64,000 nt of DNA from CAZUGO01 sp964619935 (lineage in GTDB: Bacteria > Planctomycetota > Phycisphaerae > UBA1845 > CAIVHJ01): NCBI GenBank assembly GCA_964619935.1, contig CAZUGO010000032.1, forward strand, positions 124,001 to 188,000, in the 5' to 3' direction. The notes below the pieces were generated by a model, which did no database searches, was not told the DNA's origin, and saw only the letters and a list, made by a program, of their open reading frames with translations. Both the position numbers and the translations under genes were made by a program. How positions within the stretch are numbered: position 1 is the first letter of the stretch; every line of letters begins with the position of its first letter. Shown here piece by piece: positions 51,261-60,847 of the stretch.

Positions 51261-51616
51261 GCGGTGCTCCTTTCCTGCTGGTGGTTGCGTGCGGCGCTCG
51301 GCGGGCACGTCGGCGGCGACCTCCCGGTGGGCCTGCGCCGCGATAGTCTAATGGCTGTCGGCGGAGCGGGCAAATGCGCTGGGGCGGACCCCGTCATTGG
51401 CCTTCACGTGGCGCTCGACAAACCGGAGGCGCTCGACGAGGATGCCCCATCTGGCGGAACCCGGCGGTACGGCGGGCGGGTTCGCGCGGCGGCAGTGGCC
51501 GCCCGCACGCACTGCCGCTGGGGTTGGCTTCCGGCGTTGAGCGCATGGGGCGCCGCGCCGCATCAGGCGACACCCGACACGGGCGCAGGCGATTGGGTCG
51601 CCGGGGATGGACTGAC
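51261..51616. other. Divergent intergenic interval of about 360 bases
   Basis: Between the prolyl oligopeptidase and the LPLAT-like gene. It must contain both promoters, but I cannot place either convincingly; a weak TAGACT lies near 51340 on the minus strand. Open frames here are GC artefacts. Confidence 0.4.
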
Positions 51617-53119
51617 ATGCTGCGGGGGTTGGTGGATCGTGCACTTCTGGAGGGTCCCGACCTGGCACCGCAGGCCACGCCCGCCGATACCCTGGGCCCG
51701 TTTGCCGCGTACCGGCAGTCGCACGGCGGCGTGCCGCTGGTCGCGGATCTGCAGCGCGATGCCTTGCTGGCCGACTACCGCCGCCGCTTCGATCACCAGG
51801 TGCACCACGACCTGGACTACACCACCCAGCAACTGGCTCGCTGGATCGGGCACCTTGAACACCGCCTTCCGCAGCGCCGCATCCTGCGCGACGGTCGGGT
51901 GTACGACGGGCTGGTTCGCCTCGATCAAAGTCGCCGGTTCCTGAAGACCCACGATGCCTGGTCCAACCGCCGGTTGGAAATCGCCTGCTGGGCGGCCATC
52001 CAGCAGTTCTACTGCGATGCCCTGGCTTTGGGGCAGCGCTTGCAGCGCGGTGAACGCGGTCGCTTGCGCCGGCTGCCGCGCTCGGCGGTGCGCCGCTGGC
52101 AGCCTGCAGAGAGCGCGGCGGCATGGACGCTGCCGCAGGCCCTGATGAACCTCCTGGAGCAGACGCTTCCCAACGGGCTGCACCTCTCGCCGCTGCGCGG
52201 CATGTGGCCGTCGCTGGCGTACGTGGTGTCGCGCAGTCTGCTGCCCGGGCTTTCGTATCGTTGGTCTGAAGCCCTGGAGCGCTTGCGGGCGCTGGTTTCC
52301 TGCGGCACGCTGAACGCCTATGCCGCCGGCGGTCCCGTGCTCGAGGTTCGGGGCCGCGAGGCGCTGTTTGAAGGCGGCCGGTTGAGGGGGGACGTCCGAC
52401 ACCCGGTGATCCTGGCGTTCCCCCACCGCCATGCCGTGCTGGACTTGGCCATCCTGGCAGAGGCCTTGAAAGGAATCGAGACGGCCTGGTGGTTGAACGC
52501 AGCCTACTTTCCCCAATCGGCGTCCGTCGATCCGCGGCTCGTGTTGATCCGGGCCGGCGACCCCGCCGCTGTGCAGGCGGTCCTGCGGCAATCGACCGAT
52601 CTGCTGGCCCAGGGGATTCCACTGGTGATTAGTGTTGATGGCTGCGCTCCGTACCTGATGTACGGCCAACAGATGCGCCTGAAGCGCGGACTGCGATTGC
52701 TGGTCGACCGGCTGGCCCGCGGCGGACCGCTGCTGCAGCGCTGCGCGCTGGTTCCGGTGACCCTGGACGATCCCGACGCGTTGATCCGTGGACTCGAGCC
52801 TCGGGTCCGGGTGACCTTCCATCCACCCATCCGGCTGGGCGACATTCCGCCGCCCCCAGACCCGCCGGCCGCGACACAGGTCAACTTCGGCGATCCGCTG
52901 CTCAATCACCTGGAGGCCTTCTTCCTCAGCCATTCGGCCCAATCGCGCTACGGCTGGTGGACGCCGCGCGTCATTGAGACCGTCCAGGTGTGTGCCGCCC
53001 GCTCGGCGGCCGGGCGTTCGATCGGTGACCGGCTGGAGGGGATGTTCCACCCATCATTGTTCGACCTGGCCCGGATGACGCCGCCGGTCCTCACCCCGGA
53101 GGTCGGCCGGCTTCGCTAG
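51617..53119 (+). CDS. LPLAT-like (PlsC-like) acyltransferase-related protein, paralogue B
   Basis: 500 residues from ATG 51617-51619; upstream in-frame sequence lacks protein character. Shares with paralogue A the blocks QQFYCDALALGQRL, LSPLRGMWPSLAYVVSRSL, AFPHRHAVLDLAILAEAL, VISVDGCAPYLMYGQQMRLK and LNHLEAFFLSHSAQSRYGWW. HRHxxxD is conserved, but the Gly-Gly of paralogue A's loop is Gly-Cys here, so the motif is tolerant. Probably a membrane-lipid acyltransferase-like fold with unknown substrate. The stop shares its CTAG with the oppositely oriented next gene. Confidence 0.6.
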   Translation: MLRGLVDRALLEGPDLAPQATPADTLGPFAAYRQSHGGVPLVADLQRDALLADYRRRFDHQVHHDLDYTTQQLARWIGHLEHRLPQRRILRDGRVYDGLVRLDQSRRFLKTHDAWSNRRLEIACWAAIQQFYCDALALGQRLQRGERGRLRRLPRSAVRRWQPAESAAAWTLPQALMNLLEQTLPNGLHLSPLRGMWPSLAYVVSRSLLPGLSYRWSEALERLRALVSCGTLNAYAAGGPVLEVRGREALFEGGRLRGDVRHPVILAFPHRHAVLDLAILAEALKGIETAWWLNAAYFPQSASVDPRLVLIRAGDPAAVQAVLRQSTDLLAQGIPLVISVDGCAPYLMYGQQMRLKRGLRLLVDRLARGGPLLQRCALVPVTLDDPDALIRGLEPRVRVTFHPPIRLGDIPPPPDPPAATQVNFGDPLLNHLEAFFLSHSAQSRYGWWTPRVIETVQVCAARSAAGRSIGDRLEGMFHPSLFDLARMTPPVLTPEVGRLR

Positions 53120-54690
53120 ATCCGCGGGCCCGCAGTCGCGCTGGGGCCGTGGTAGCCGGTGCACAGCCAGACGTGGATGCGATTGATCTCGACACCGGAC
53201 CGTTTGACGACGGTGCCGGGCTGTTCGATGCAGGAGTCGAACTGATAGTAATCCAGCGGTTGCCCGGGGCGGCCGGCCGAGGTCAAGAAGGCGCTGCTAC
53301 TCACGAACAGCACCGGGCGATTCTGGAGGTCCTGGTCACGGTACCACTGATCGTACTGATGGGCCTGGGCGTGAATGGTCAGGACCTCGCAGACGTCGCG
53401 CAGGTGGTAGGACAACAGCCCGGCGAGCAGATGAAAATGGGTCAGCACCACCGGTGTTTGGCCGGTGGATTGTCGAATGTGCTCCCGGGTGCGCAAGATG
53501 AGGTCGCGGACTTCACCATCCCAGCCCACCGCATGGGCCATGGGTTCGATGACGTGAGGCGGCAGTCCCAGGAGCGGGCGCAGGCGGTGATAAGCCACGG
53601 TGGTCAGCGGGTAGAACAGAATGATCGGCCCACCGACAAACATGATTGCAGCCACGGTGACGGTGGCGGCACAGATCCGTCGCTGCCAGCGAGGGAGCGA
53701 TTGTCGGCCGTCGAAGACCACCGCCGGGAGCATGACATAGGCCGCGAGGTAGCCGGTGATCGGCCAATGCGGCAGCGTGAAGCGTTGGGCGGCGATCCCC
53801 TGAAACGCCACCATGACCGGCGCGCTGAAGCAGAACAGCAGCAGGTAGCGGTCGTCGCGGCGCACCCACGCCCGGTAGCCGCCGACGGCCGTGCCGACCC
53901 ACAGCAGGGCGTACAGTAGTGGCGTGTGGTATCCCGACTGGGCGATGAGGCTCTGCCACGTCAAGGCCAGGCCGGGCTCGAGGGTCTGTTCCTTGATCTC
54001 GGTGCGCTGGCCGACGAACTGGACGCCGGCCCACTCGTGGGTGGCGTTCCAATAGATCACCGGTGAGAAAATCAGCGCGGCAATCAGGACCATGGCGTAC
54101 GGCTCCGCCCGCCGGAACCACTGGCGGTGCTGCCGGGACAGCAGGGCGAACAAACCCAGGGCGGCCGGGATCAGAACGGCCGGCAGCTTCGAGAGCAGCC
54201 CCAGTCCGAAGATCACGCCCAGGACCAGGAACAGCCGGGTGTCGCCGGTCTTGAGCAGCCTGGCGGAGAGGTACAAGGCTGCCGTCATCCAGAACGCCAG
54301 CAAGCTCTCCGGCAGCAGCAGCCCGCCCATGGCCATGCCGACCGGGGTCATCTGCAGGCTGAGCACGGTCCAGAACCCGACCCGCTCGCTGAACAGGGTG
54401 CGGGCACATAAGTACAGGAAACCGCCGGATCCGGCGCCCAGTAGCACCGCCAGCAGTCGCCAGGCCCAGGCCTGCTCACCGAACCAGGTGCTCATCAGCC
54501 AGATGGCGTAGGCCACCATCGGCGGATGCTCCACGTAGCCCCAGGCCAGCCGATCGAAGCGGGTCCACTCCCAGTAGAAGGCTTCGTCGGGGCCCGGCCC
54601 GAAGCAGAACGCGAAAACCAGACGATAGCAGGCCGTCCCCAGGATGACGGTGAGCGCCCCGCGGGCGTAGCGCTTCGATTGCGGTTGCAT
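53116..54690 (-). CDS. ArnT/GT39-type membrane glycosyltransferase
   Basis: 524 residues with about 11 membrane helices. The first periplasmic loop carries the acidic motif GPDEAFYWEWTRFDRLAWGY and then VEHPPMVAYAIW, as in undecaprenyl-phosphate-sugar transferases of the ArnT/PMT_2 group. A C-terminal soluble region of about 170 residues holds a Lys/Arg-rich tail. By family it moves a sugar from a polyprenyl phosphate to lipid A or protein on the outside of the inner membrane. No lipid A genes are nearby, so the acceptor is unknown. Tail-to-tail with paralogue B. Confidence 0.82.
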   Translation of the reverse strand: MQPQSKRYARGALTVILGTACYRLVFAFCFGPGPDEAFYWEWTRFDRLAWGYVEHPPMVAYAIWLMSTWFGEQAWAWRLLAVLLGAGSGGFLYLCARTLFSERVGFWTVLSLQMTPVGMAMGGLLLPESLLAFWMTAALYLSARLLKTGDTRLFLVLGVIFGLGLLSKLPAVLIPAALGLFALLSRQHRQWFRRAEPYAMVLIAALIFSPVIYWNATHEWAGVQFVGQRTEIKEQTLEPGLALTWQSLIAQSGYHTPLLYALLWVGTAVGGYRAWVRRDDRYLLLFCFSAPVMVAFQGIAAQRFTLPHWPITGYLAAYVMLPAVVFDGRQSLPRWQRRICAATVTVAAIMFVGGPIILFYPLTTVAYHRLRPLLGLPPHVIEPMAHAVGWDGEVRDLILRTREHIRQSTGQTPVVLTHFHLLAGLLSYHLRDVCEVLTIHAQAHQYDQWYRDQDLQNRPVLFVSSSAFLTSAGRPGQPLDYYQFDSCIEQPGTVVKRSGVEINRIHVWLCTGYHGPSATAGPRI

Positions 54691-54806
54691 GGTCGATCCT
54701 CAGCCGGCGTACGATCCCATATTGTGCGGAGGGCGGCAAGTGACGGCCGGTCCCGCCGGTTGGATCGCAGCAGCTGTGGCAGCGAAGGGTCCGGAACGTG
54801 TGTCGG

Positions 54807-57800
54807 TTAGCGGGAACCGCGATCGAGGGCCTGGCGGATCGCGCTGCACAGGGCCTGCATCGTGTATGGCTTCTGGACAAAGCCGGCGACTTCGACCTGC
54901 CCGATTTGGGCCGACGCCGCGGCTTCGCTGTATCCGCTGGATACCAGCGCCTTGACCTGCGGTCTGATGGACCGCAGTTGAGTCAGCACTTCGGCACCGT
55001 TCAGGTCGGGCATCACCACGTCCAGCAGGACCACATCAATGGTGCTGCCGCGGGCACGGAACAGCTCGATGGCTTCGTGTCCGCTGGAGGCGGTCACGAC
55101 CGAATAGCCTTCTTTCTCGAGGCAGGTCTTGGCGACCTTGCGAACCAGCTCTTCATCGTCGACCACCAGAACGGTCTCGGGGCCGCCGGCCTGGGCGGCG
55201 GTGTCGGGCGGCGGCGCCGGAAGCGGACTCTCGCAGCGCGGCACCAGCACCCGGAACCGGGTTCCCTGGCCCGGCCGGCTGTGCACCTGGATGTCGCCAT
55301 TGTGGTTGCTGATGATGCCCATGACCGCCGCCAGACCCATGCCGCGGCCGAAGCGTTTGGTGGAGAAAAAGGGTTCGAAGATTCTGCCGGACAACGCCTC
55401 GCTGATGCCGCAGCCGTTGTCGTCGACCTCAAAGTACACATAGTCGCCGGCCGGCACGTGGCGCTGCTGGGGGTTCTGGTAGGCTTCGGTAATCGTCTGG
55501 CGACCGCTGCGCACCACGATGGTGCCCCCGGCGCCGCCCAGGGCCTCGCAGGCATTGATGCACAGGTTCATGACCACCTGCTGAATTTGGGCGGGGTCGG
55601 CCTGGATGATCAGGGGCTCGCTGCCGACCGGTCGCTCCAAGGTAGCGCCCTTGGGCAGATTGATCCGCACCAGGTTGATCATCTCGTTGATCTGCCGGTC
55701 CAGGTCGATCACCTCACGGACCTGAAGTCCTCCCTGGGCGTAGGCCAGCAGCTCGCGGGTCAGCTTGGCCGCTTGCTCGCCGGATTGCATGATCAGGTCC
55801 AGATACTCCGCAGCCCGGTGGTTGCGGTCGATGTGATCCCGGGCCAGTGAGGCGAAGCCCATGATCCCGGCCAGCAAGTTGTTGAAGTCGTGGGCCACGC
55901 CCCCGGCGAGCAGACCGATGGACTCCATCTTCTGGGCGTGGAACAGTTGGGCCTGCAGTTGGCGGTTGCGCTCCTCGGCCTTCTTGTACTCGGTCAGATC
56001 GGTGGCCACCCCGAGGACCTGGTCGGCTTCACCGCGGGCGTTCAGAAGTGGAATCTTGGTGGTCTGCAGGACTCGGACCTCGCCGCTCCGCAGGGTGATG
56101 TGCTCTTCGGCGATGACCTTCTCTTTCCCGGAGTTCATGACCTCGAGGTCGTCCTGTCGGAACCGGTCGGCCTCGCTGCGGTTCGGGCTGTACTCGGCGT
56201 CGGTCTTGCCGAGCAGGGCATCCACGGTGGTGCCGTAGGCGTCGGCCACGGCCTGGTTCACCAGGGTGTAGCGGCCGGCGCGGTCCTTGGCGAAGATGTA
56301 ATTGGGATTGAGGTCGATGATTCGGCGCAGGAACTCCTGGTGGTCCTTGAGTTGGTGCTCCACGCGCTTGCGTTCGGTGATGTCGGAAATGAACCCTTCC
56401 AGGGCCAGCAGCTCGCCGCTCGGCGAGAACACCCCGCGCCCTTGTTCCCAGACCCAGCGCTCGGTGCCGTCGGCGGCTCGAATGCGGTAGTGCAGTTCGA
56501 ATGGCCGATGGGCCTGCACCGCGCCCTGGACGCGGTTCCAGACCTGCTCGCGATCGTTCGGATGAATCAAGTCGGCGAAGGTCGCCTGCCGGTTGTGCAC
56601 CAGCTCGTCGGGCTGGTGGCCGGTCAGGCTGTAGCACCCTTCGCTCACAAACTCCATGGACCAGTTGCGGTCGTTCCGGCAGCGATAGACCATTCCGGGA
56701 AGATTGCTCATCAGCGTGGACAGCGTTCGCTGGCTCTCGCGCAGGGCCTCGTCGCCGCGTTTGCGTTCCAGGGCGTTGACCAGGATTTCGCCGACGACCT
56801 TGAGCAGCCCGATGTCATCGTCATTCCAGGTCTTGGTGGAGCGGATCGATTCGAATGCCAGGAAGCCGCTGTGCGCATGCCCGGTGCCGAGCGGCACGAA
56901 CAGCAGCGAGTGGGCTCCATCGGCCTCGAACCTGCGGCGTTCGCCCGCTGCTTCTTGGGGCATGGCCTGGACGTCGGCCACTTGAACGACGGCGCCGGCC
57001 AGGGTCTGGGGGGTCACCCAGGGCAACCGCTCGACGGCCAGGGTCTGGCGCTCGGCGGAACGCGACTCGATGCCGGCCGCGCACCACTCATGGGTGTTGT
57101 CGATGTGCCGGCCGTCCTCGGTGAACAGGAACACACCGCTGCGGTCCACCGCAGTGAACGCGCCGATGGTGCGCAGGGCATAGCGGATGCCGTCGTCGAT
57201 CCGGCTGGGATCCATGTTGATGAAATGTGTCGAAATCTGGGTGATCAGGTCCACGAAGGCAAGGCGTGACTTCAAAGCCTCTTCGGACTGCTTGCGGTCG
57301 GTGACGTCTTCGATGGTGCCTTCGAAACCGGTGGGGTTGCCGGCCCGGTCCCGGACCACCCGGGCATTCTCGGAAATCCAGATGACCCGGCCGTCCCGGC
57401 GATAGACCTGCGATTCGAAACCGGAGACCACGCCGTTGCGATTGACCAGCCGAATGAACTCCGCGCGGCGGCCGGGATCGACGTAGTGGCGGTCCAGGTG
57501 GGTCAGGGTCTGAATCAGCTGCTCGGGCGAATCATAGCCGAGCAGGACGGCCATCATGGGGTTGGCGGTCTCAAAGTGGCCTTCCAGTGCCGATTGATAG
57601 ATGCCCTGCACCGATTGCTCGAAGATGCCACGGTATTTCTGTTCGGCGCGAACCAGGGCCTCCTGGCCACGCCTGCGGTGCTCGGCCTGGATGGCCAGGG
57701 CGACGAAGTCCGCAATGGACCCGGCGAAGTGCTGATCCTCGGTCGGCCAGTTGCGGAGCGCTCCGACATGCTCGAGCCAGAGGACGCCGACGGTCCGGCC

Positions 57801-58271
57801 GTCGACGCGGACCGGAGCATCCAGGATCGACGCGATGCCGAGGTCGCTGAAGTAGCGTTCGGTAAACTCTCGGGTCAGCGGATCGTTGCGGGCGTCGGGC
57901 GCGGCCATGATCCGCACCTGTTCCAGAGCCGCAAAGTAGTCAGGATAGTCGGCGACCTTCAAGCGATATCCGCTGCTGTGCCGGTCCAAGGCGAGTTCGT
58001 AGAGATCCAGGCACTCGATGTGCTCACCCGGTTCATCCAGCAGCCACACGCTGACGCGGGCCGTGCCCGCCGTTTTCGCGGCGGCTTCCGTGATCTGACG
58101 GATGGCGGCCAGCAGGTCGCCGGCGGACAGCGCTTCGCTGCGGGCCAGGACCAGCAGCGTGCGATTCTGGCTGCGCAGGCGTTGCTCCACCGAGGAAACC
58201 GCCGTGGCGGGTTCGATCACAGGTTCGTGGGTCGCGGAGTCCAGCGGATGGGCGGGTTGGGTGTCGGACAT
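54807..58271 (-). CDS. Hybrid sensor histidine kinase with GAF and PAS domains and a receiver domain
   Basis: 1154 residues from ATG 58269-58271, AAAGGAAC upstream. Order: GAF (about 30-190), PAS with PAC (about 215-335), GAF (about 350-510), two PAS-PAC units (about 525-770), HisKA with the phospho-His in AGGVAHDFNNLLAGI, HATPase_c with N box MNLCINACEAL and G boxes DNGCGISE and GRGMGLAAVMG, and a receiver at the C-terminus with phospho-Asp in LLDVVMPDLNG and DDE in VVDDEEL. No membrane helices, so cytoplasmic. Standalone hybrid kinase that needs a separate phosphotransfer partner; none is in the window. Confidence 0.95.
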   Translation of the reverse strand: MSDTQPAHPLDSATHEPVIEPATAVSSVEQRLRSQNRTLLVLARSEALSAGDLLAAIRQITEAAAKTAGTARVSVWLLDEPGEHIECLDLYELALDRHSSGYRLKVADYPDYFAALEQVRIMAAPDARNDPLTREFTERYFSDLGIASILDAPVRVDGRTVGVLWLEHVGALRNWPTEDQHFAGSIADFVALAIQAEHRRRGQEALVRAEQKYRGIFEQSVQGIYQSALEGHFETANPMMAVLLGYDSPEQLIQTLTHLDRHYVDPGRRAEFIRLVNRNGVVSGFESQVYRRDGRVIWISENARVVRDRAGNPTGFEGTIEDVTDRKQSEEALKSRLAFVDLITQISTHFINMDPSRIDDGIRYALRTIGAFTAVDRSGVFLFTEDGRHIDNTHEWCAAGIESRSAERQTLAVERLPWVTPQTLAGAVVQVADVQAMPQEAAGERRRFEADGAHSLLFVPLGTGHAHSGFLAFESIRSTKTWNDDDIGLLKVVGEILVNALERKRGDEALRESQRTLSTLMSNLPGMVYRCRNDRNWSMEFVSEGCYSLTGHQPDELVHNRQATFADLIHPNDREQVWNRVQGAVQAHRPFELHYRIRAADGTERWVWEQGRGVFSPSGELLALEGFISDITERKRVEHQLKDHQEFLRRIIDLNPNYIFAKDRAGRYTLVNQAVADAYGTTVDALLGKTDAEYSPNRSEADRFRQDDLEVMNSGKEKVIAEEHITLRSGEVRVLQTTKIPLLNARGEADQVLGVATDLTEYKKAEERNRQLQAQLFHAQKMESIGLLAGGVAHDFNNLLAGIMGFASLARDHIDRNHRAAEYLDLIMQSGEQAAKLTRELLAYAQGGLQVREVIDLDRQINEMINLVRINLPKGATLERPVGSEPLIIQADPAQIQQVVMNLCINACEALGGAGGTIVVRSGRQTITEAYQNPQQRHVPAGDYVYFEVDDNGCGISEALSGRIFEPFFSTKRFGRGMGLAAVMGIISNHNGDIQVHSRPGQGTRFRVLVPRCESPLPAPPPDTAAQAGGPETVLVVDDEELVRKVAKTCLEKEGYSVVTASSGHEAIELFRARGSTIDVVLLDVVMPDLNGAEVLTQLRSIRPQVKALVSSGYSEAAASAQIGQVEVAGFVQKPYTMQALCSAIRQALDRGSR

Positions 58272-58445
58272 GTTCCTTTCCGGGCTGGGCGTCAGAACCG
58301 GGTTCCCGGCGCCTCTCCAGCATCTTATCAACGGCGGCCCGCGGCTGCCACCGCCGGTCGCGCTCCGGAAGATCCGTTCGCCGTGCGCCGGGGCGCCACG
58401 CCCGATGACCGGGCTGCCGCAAGGGGAGGCGTCTGGGCGGCGGGC

Positions 58446-58476
58446 AAAAAAAAGGGCCGGCGATCCGCGCCGGCCC
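58446..58476 (-). terminator. Rho-independent terminator after the DsbA-like gene
   Basis: A 9-bp perfect stem (58454-58462 with 58468-58476, GGGCCGGCG), a 5-base loop, and on the minus strand a run of eight T (58446-58453). Confidence 0.9.
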
Positions 58477-58498
58477 ATTGGCATCACAACCGCTGGGG

Positions 58499-59263
58499 TC
58501 AGCTCTTCTTCTTCTCCTTCAGAATCGCGTCGACGCGGGCCTTGTAGCCCTCGATGCTGCGATCCGCCAGCTTCAGGCCGTTGATCAGGATCGTCGGGGT
58601 GCCGCGAACACCGCACTTCTTGGCTTCCTCCATGTCGGCTTCCAACAGCTTGTCCTGGGCGGCTTCATTGGTCATCAGCGCATCGAACGCGGTCAGGTCC
58701 AGGCCCATCTGCTCGGCGTAGCCGCGGAGGTCGGTGACTTCCAGCTTCTTGGCGCCGCCGGCCATGATCATGTCATGCATCTTCCAGAAGCCGTCATCCC
58801 CCTGCTCCTGGCGGGCCAGGACGGTGGCCGCCGCGGCGGGCTTGGCTTTCTTGTGGAAGCCCAGCGGAAAATGCTTGAACACCAGCTTGACGTCGTTGGG
58901 ATACTCCTTGAGGACCTGCTTGATCTTGGGATCCTCGCGAACACAGAAGGGGCATTGGAACTCGGAGAACTCGACGATGGTCACGGCGCCGTCTTTGGCG
59001 CCGAGCATCGGCGACCCCTTGATGTCCACGTCATAGATCTTGGTATCCGCCTGGGCGCGGCTTGGTGCTGCCGCGGCGGGCCGCTTCTTGATCTCGGCCA
59101 GGAGCACCTTCATGTCCTTCGACAAGTCCTGCACTTCCTTGCGTAACTCCTGGACCTCGCGGCGCAGGTCCTGAACGTCGCCACTATCCTGGGCCGAGGC
59201 CCGCGCCAGGGGGATCAGGGTCAAGGCCGCCAAGGGCAAGGCAACACACTTCCAACCATTCAT
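58499..59263 (-). CDS. DsbA/DsbG-like thiol-disulfide oxidoreductase
   Basis: 254 residues with signal peptide ALPLAALTLIPLARASAQ. A coiled coil at about 28-60 (LRREVQELRKEVQDLSKDMK) precedes the thioredoxin fold: active site CPFC in EFSEFQCPFCVRED, cis-proline in GTPTILING. CPFC resembles the disulfide formation protein BdbD and DsbA-family members of Gram-positives and planctomycetes. Periplasmic oxidation of cysteines is the likely job. Has its own promoter (59343-59371) and terminator, so monocistronic. Confidence 0.92.
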   Translation of the reverse strand: MNGWKCVALPLAALTLIPLARASAQDSGDVQDLRREVQELRKEVQDLSKDMKVLLAEIKKRPAAAAPSRAQADTKIYDVDIKGSPMLGAKDGAVTIVEFSEFQCPFCVREDPKIKQVLKEYPNDVKLVFKHFPLGFHKKAKPAAAATVLARQEQGDDGFWKMHDMIMAGGAKKLEVTDLRGYAEQMGLDLTAFDALMTNEAAQDKLLEADMEEAKKCGVRGTPTILINGLKLADRSIEGYKARVDAILKEKKKS

Positions 59264-59342
59264 GGCTCATCTCCATTCTGAATTCGGGTTGCAAACGCGA
59301 GTATGGGATTCTACAGCAACGTCCCATCCGGTGAAGCGCCCT

Positions 59343-59371
59343 AGTGTAAAATAGGTCGCTCCTAATGACAA
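59343..59371 (-). promoter_or_regulatory. Predicted sigma70-type promoter of the DsbA-like gene
   Basis: On the minus strand TTGTCA (59366-59371), 17-base spacer, TACACT (59343-59348). Expected start near 59336, leaving a 5' leader of about 70 bases. Confidence 0.65.
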
Positions 59372-59530
59372 CCGCCGGGGGGGATTCGGCCGGTCGGCGA
59401 TCGACCCAAGAGGCGCTGGGCCATCTGGTAAAGGCTGTGAGCACCAGAAGTTAATCCTTTCCGGACGCCGGGTGGTGAGGCCGTTCGGACGAATCCCACC
59501 ACTGCCCCGCCGCCCCCGACCGGGGCGGGG

Positions 59531-60847
59531 TCAACGCTGAGGGGGCGGGGCGATTCGCGGGTTGCGCGACCGCAGGTAGTCCAAGGTCAAGCGACTGATG
59601 TCGCAAGTGCGCTGGTGCATGAGCTGAATGACTTGCTCATTGGCTTGGGGGCCAGCCAGCGTTCGGTACCAGGCTTCTGCCAGGATCTTGGCACACGGTT
59701 CGTTGGGGTTGAGTTGGTCTTCCTGCCGCAGGCGATCCGGGGAGTCGGTCACGGTCCGCGACCAGACGTCGGGTCCGGGCTGGATGTACGCCCGGCCGCG
59801 GTCCAGCACCGCCTTCAGGGCGAACCGTTCATTGCCGACCTGTGGCTCCGATCGCGGCGTGTAGATGTCGGTGGCGATGAAACAGCGCTCGATGCCCAGG
59901 CTGTGCAATCGGAGGGCCAGTTGGTCGAGGGCGTCGGCACCCTTGGCGATGCCCTCGCGATCGTCGGCCGCCTGCACCGGACCGGCGGGGGTGCCGGTGA
60001 GTTGCAGGGACACCTGGCAGAGGGCGACGGTTGGGGGCGGCGCCGGGCCGCGCATTCGCGGGCGGTCGCCGAAGTAGTCTCGCACCAGGGTCCCGAAGGT
60101 CGCCTGGTAAGACTTGGTGGTGCTTGCTGAATTCCAGCGTTCGACCGGCGTTCCGCCCACCGCGGCGTTGAGCACATGATAGGTGCGCTGGCTGCCGGCA
60201 TGGTCGTCGAGCAGGTCCTGCAACAGCGTCGGCCAGGCGTAGGAAGAAGCGGAGCCCAGCACGACGATGGACTTCTCCTTCCCATCCAGAACGCCGGGCA
60301 GTGGCGGTGGGTGCGTTGCTGGGGTGGCCTTCGGGCCGGCCGGGTCGGGGATCCGTGCACCGCTGCTGGCGATGTCGCCGTGGGGCGCCCGGTAGACGCC
60401 GGAAAGGCGGTTCCCGCTGATCGTGCCGTGGAAGCGCAGCGCTCGGTCGTGTTCCAGCGACCGGGTAAAGGTCAGTTCGTTGCCGGACAGCCGCAGGTCA
60501 GCCAGGGGCATCTCGCGATCCATGCTCTTCCACACGCCCGCAAGTCGTCCGCCTTCGGCAGTGATCACCATGGTCGCTTCGATGGTGCTGTCGCCGAGCC
60601 GCGAGTTCATCTGCCAGATGCCGACCACCGCCTGCAACTGGTCAGCGGTCAACAGCGGGGGCTCCGCCGGCTCGGTGGGTTGCGTGGTGGCGGCCGGCGG
60701 TTCCTGAGGTGCGGCGGCCCGGCGCTCGTCCGTTTGCGCTGCCGCCGCGGCGCTGCAGGCCAGAGCCAGCAGGGTTACCGCCCGGCAGTACGACGGCCCT
60801 GCGGCGAGGCGCCGCCGCGATGCTCCGGGCGCGTTACCAGGGAGCCG
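59531..60847 (-). CDS. Exported SGNH-like hydrolase-fold protein, active site altered
   Basis: 438 residues from GTG 60845-60847 (14-bp overlap with the M13 gene; a longer frame to 60895 is possible). Signal peptide RAVTLLALACSAAAAAQ. Residues about 75-170 are strand-rich (VVGIWQMNSRLGDSTIEATMV). From about 190 the sequence resembles SGNH: VLGSASSYAWPTLLQDLL sits where block I GDSxS would be, and NAAVGGTPVERW where the block II Gly and following Asn occur. The nucleophile GDS is replaced by GSAS, so catalysis is doubtful. Possible glycan esterase relative, e.g. sialate-O-acetylesterase. Confidence 0.6.
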   Translation of the reverse strand, partial: RLPGNAPGASRRRLAAGPSYCRAVTLLALACSAAAAAQTDERRAAAPQEPPAATTQPTEPAEPPLLTADQLQAVVGIWQMNSRLGDSTIEATMVITAEGGRLAGVWKSMDREMPLADLRLSGNELTFTRSLEHDRALRFHGTISGNRLSGVYRAPHGDIASSGARIPDPAGPKATPATHPPPLPGVLDGKEKSIVVLGSASSYAWPTLLQDLLDDHAGSQRTYHVLNAAVGGTPVERWNSASTTKSYQATFGTLVRDYFGDRPRMRGPAPPPTVALCQVSLQLTGTPAGPVQAADDREGIAKGADALDQLALRLHSLGIERCFIATDIYTPRSEPQVGNERFALKAVLDRGRAYIQPGPDVWSRTVTDSPDRLRQEDQLNPNEPCAKILAEAWYRTLAGPQANEQVIQLMHQRTCDISRLTLDYLRSRNPRIAPPPQR

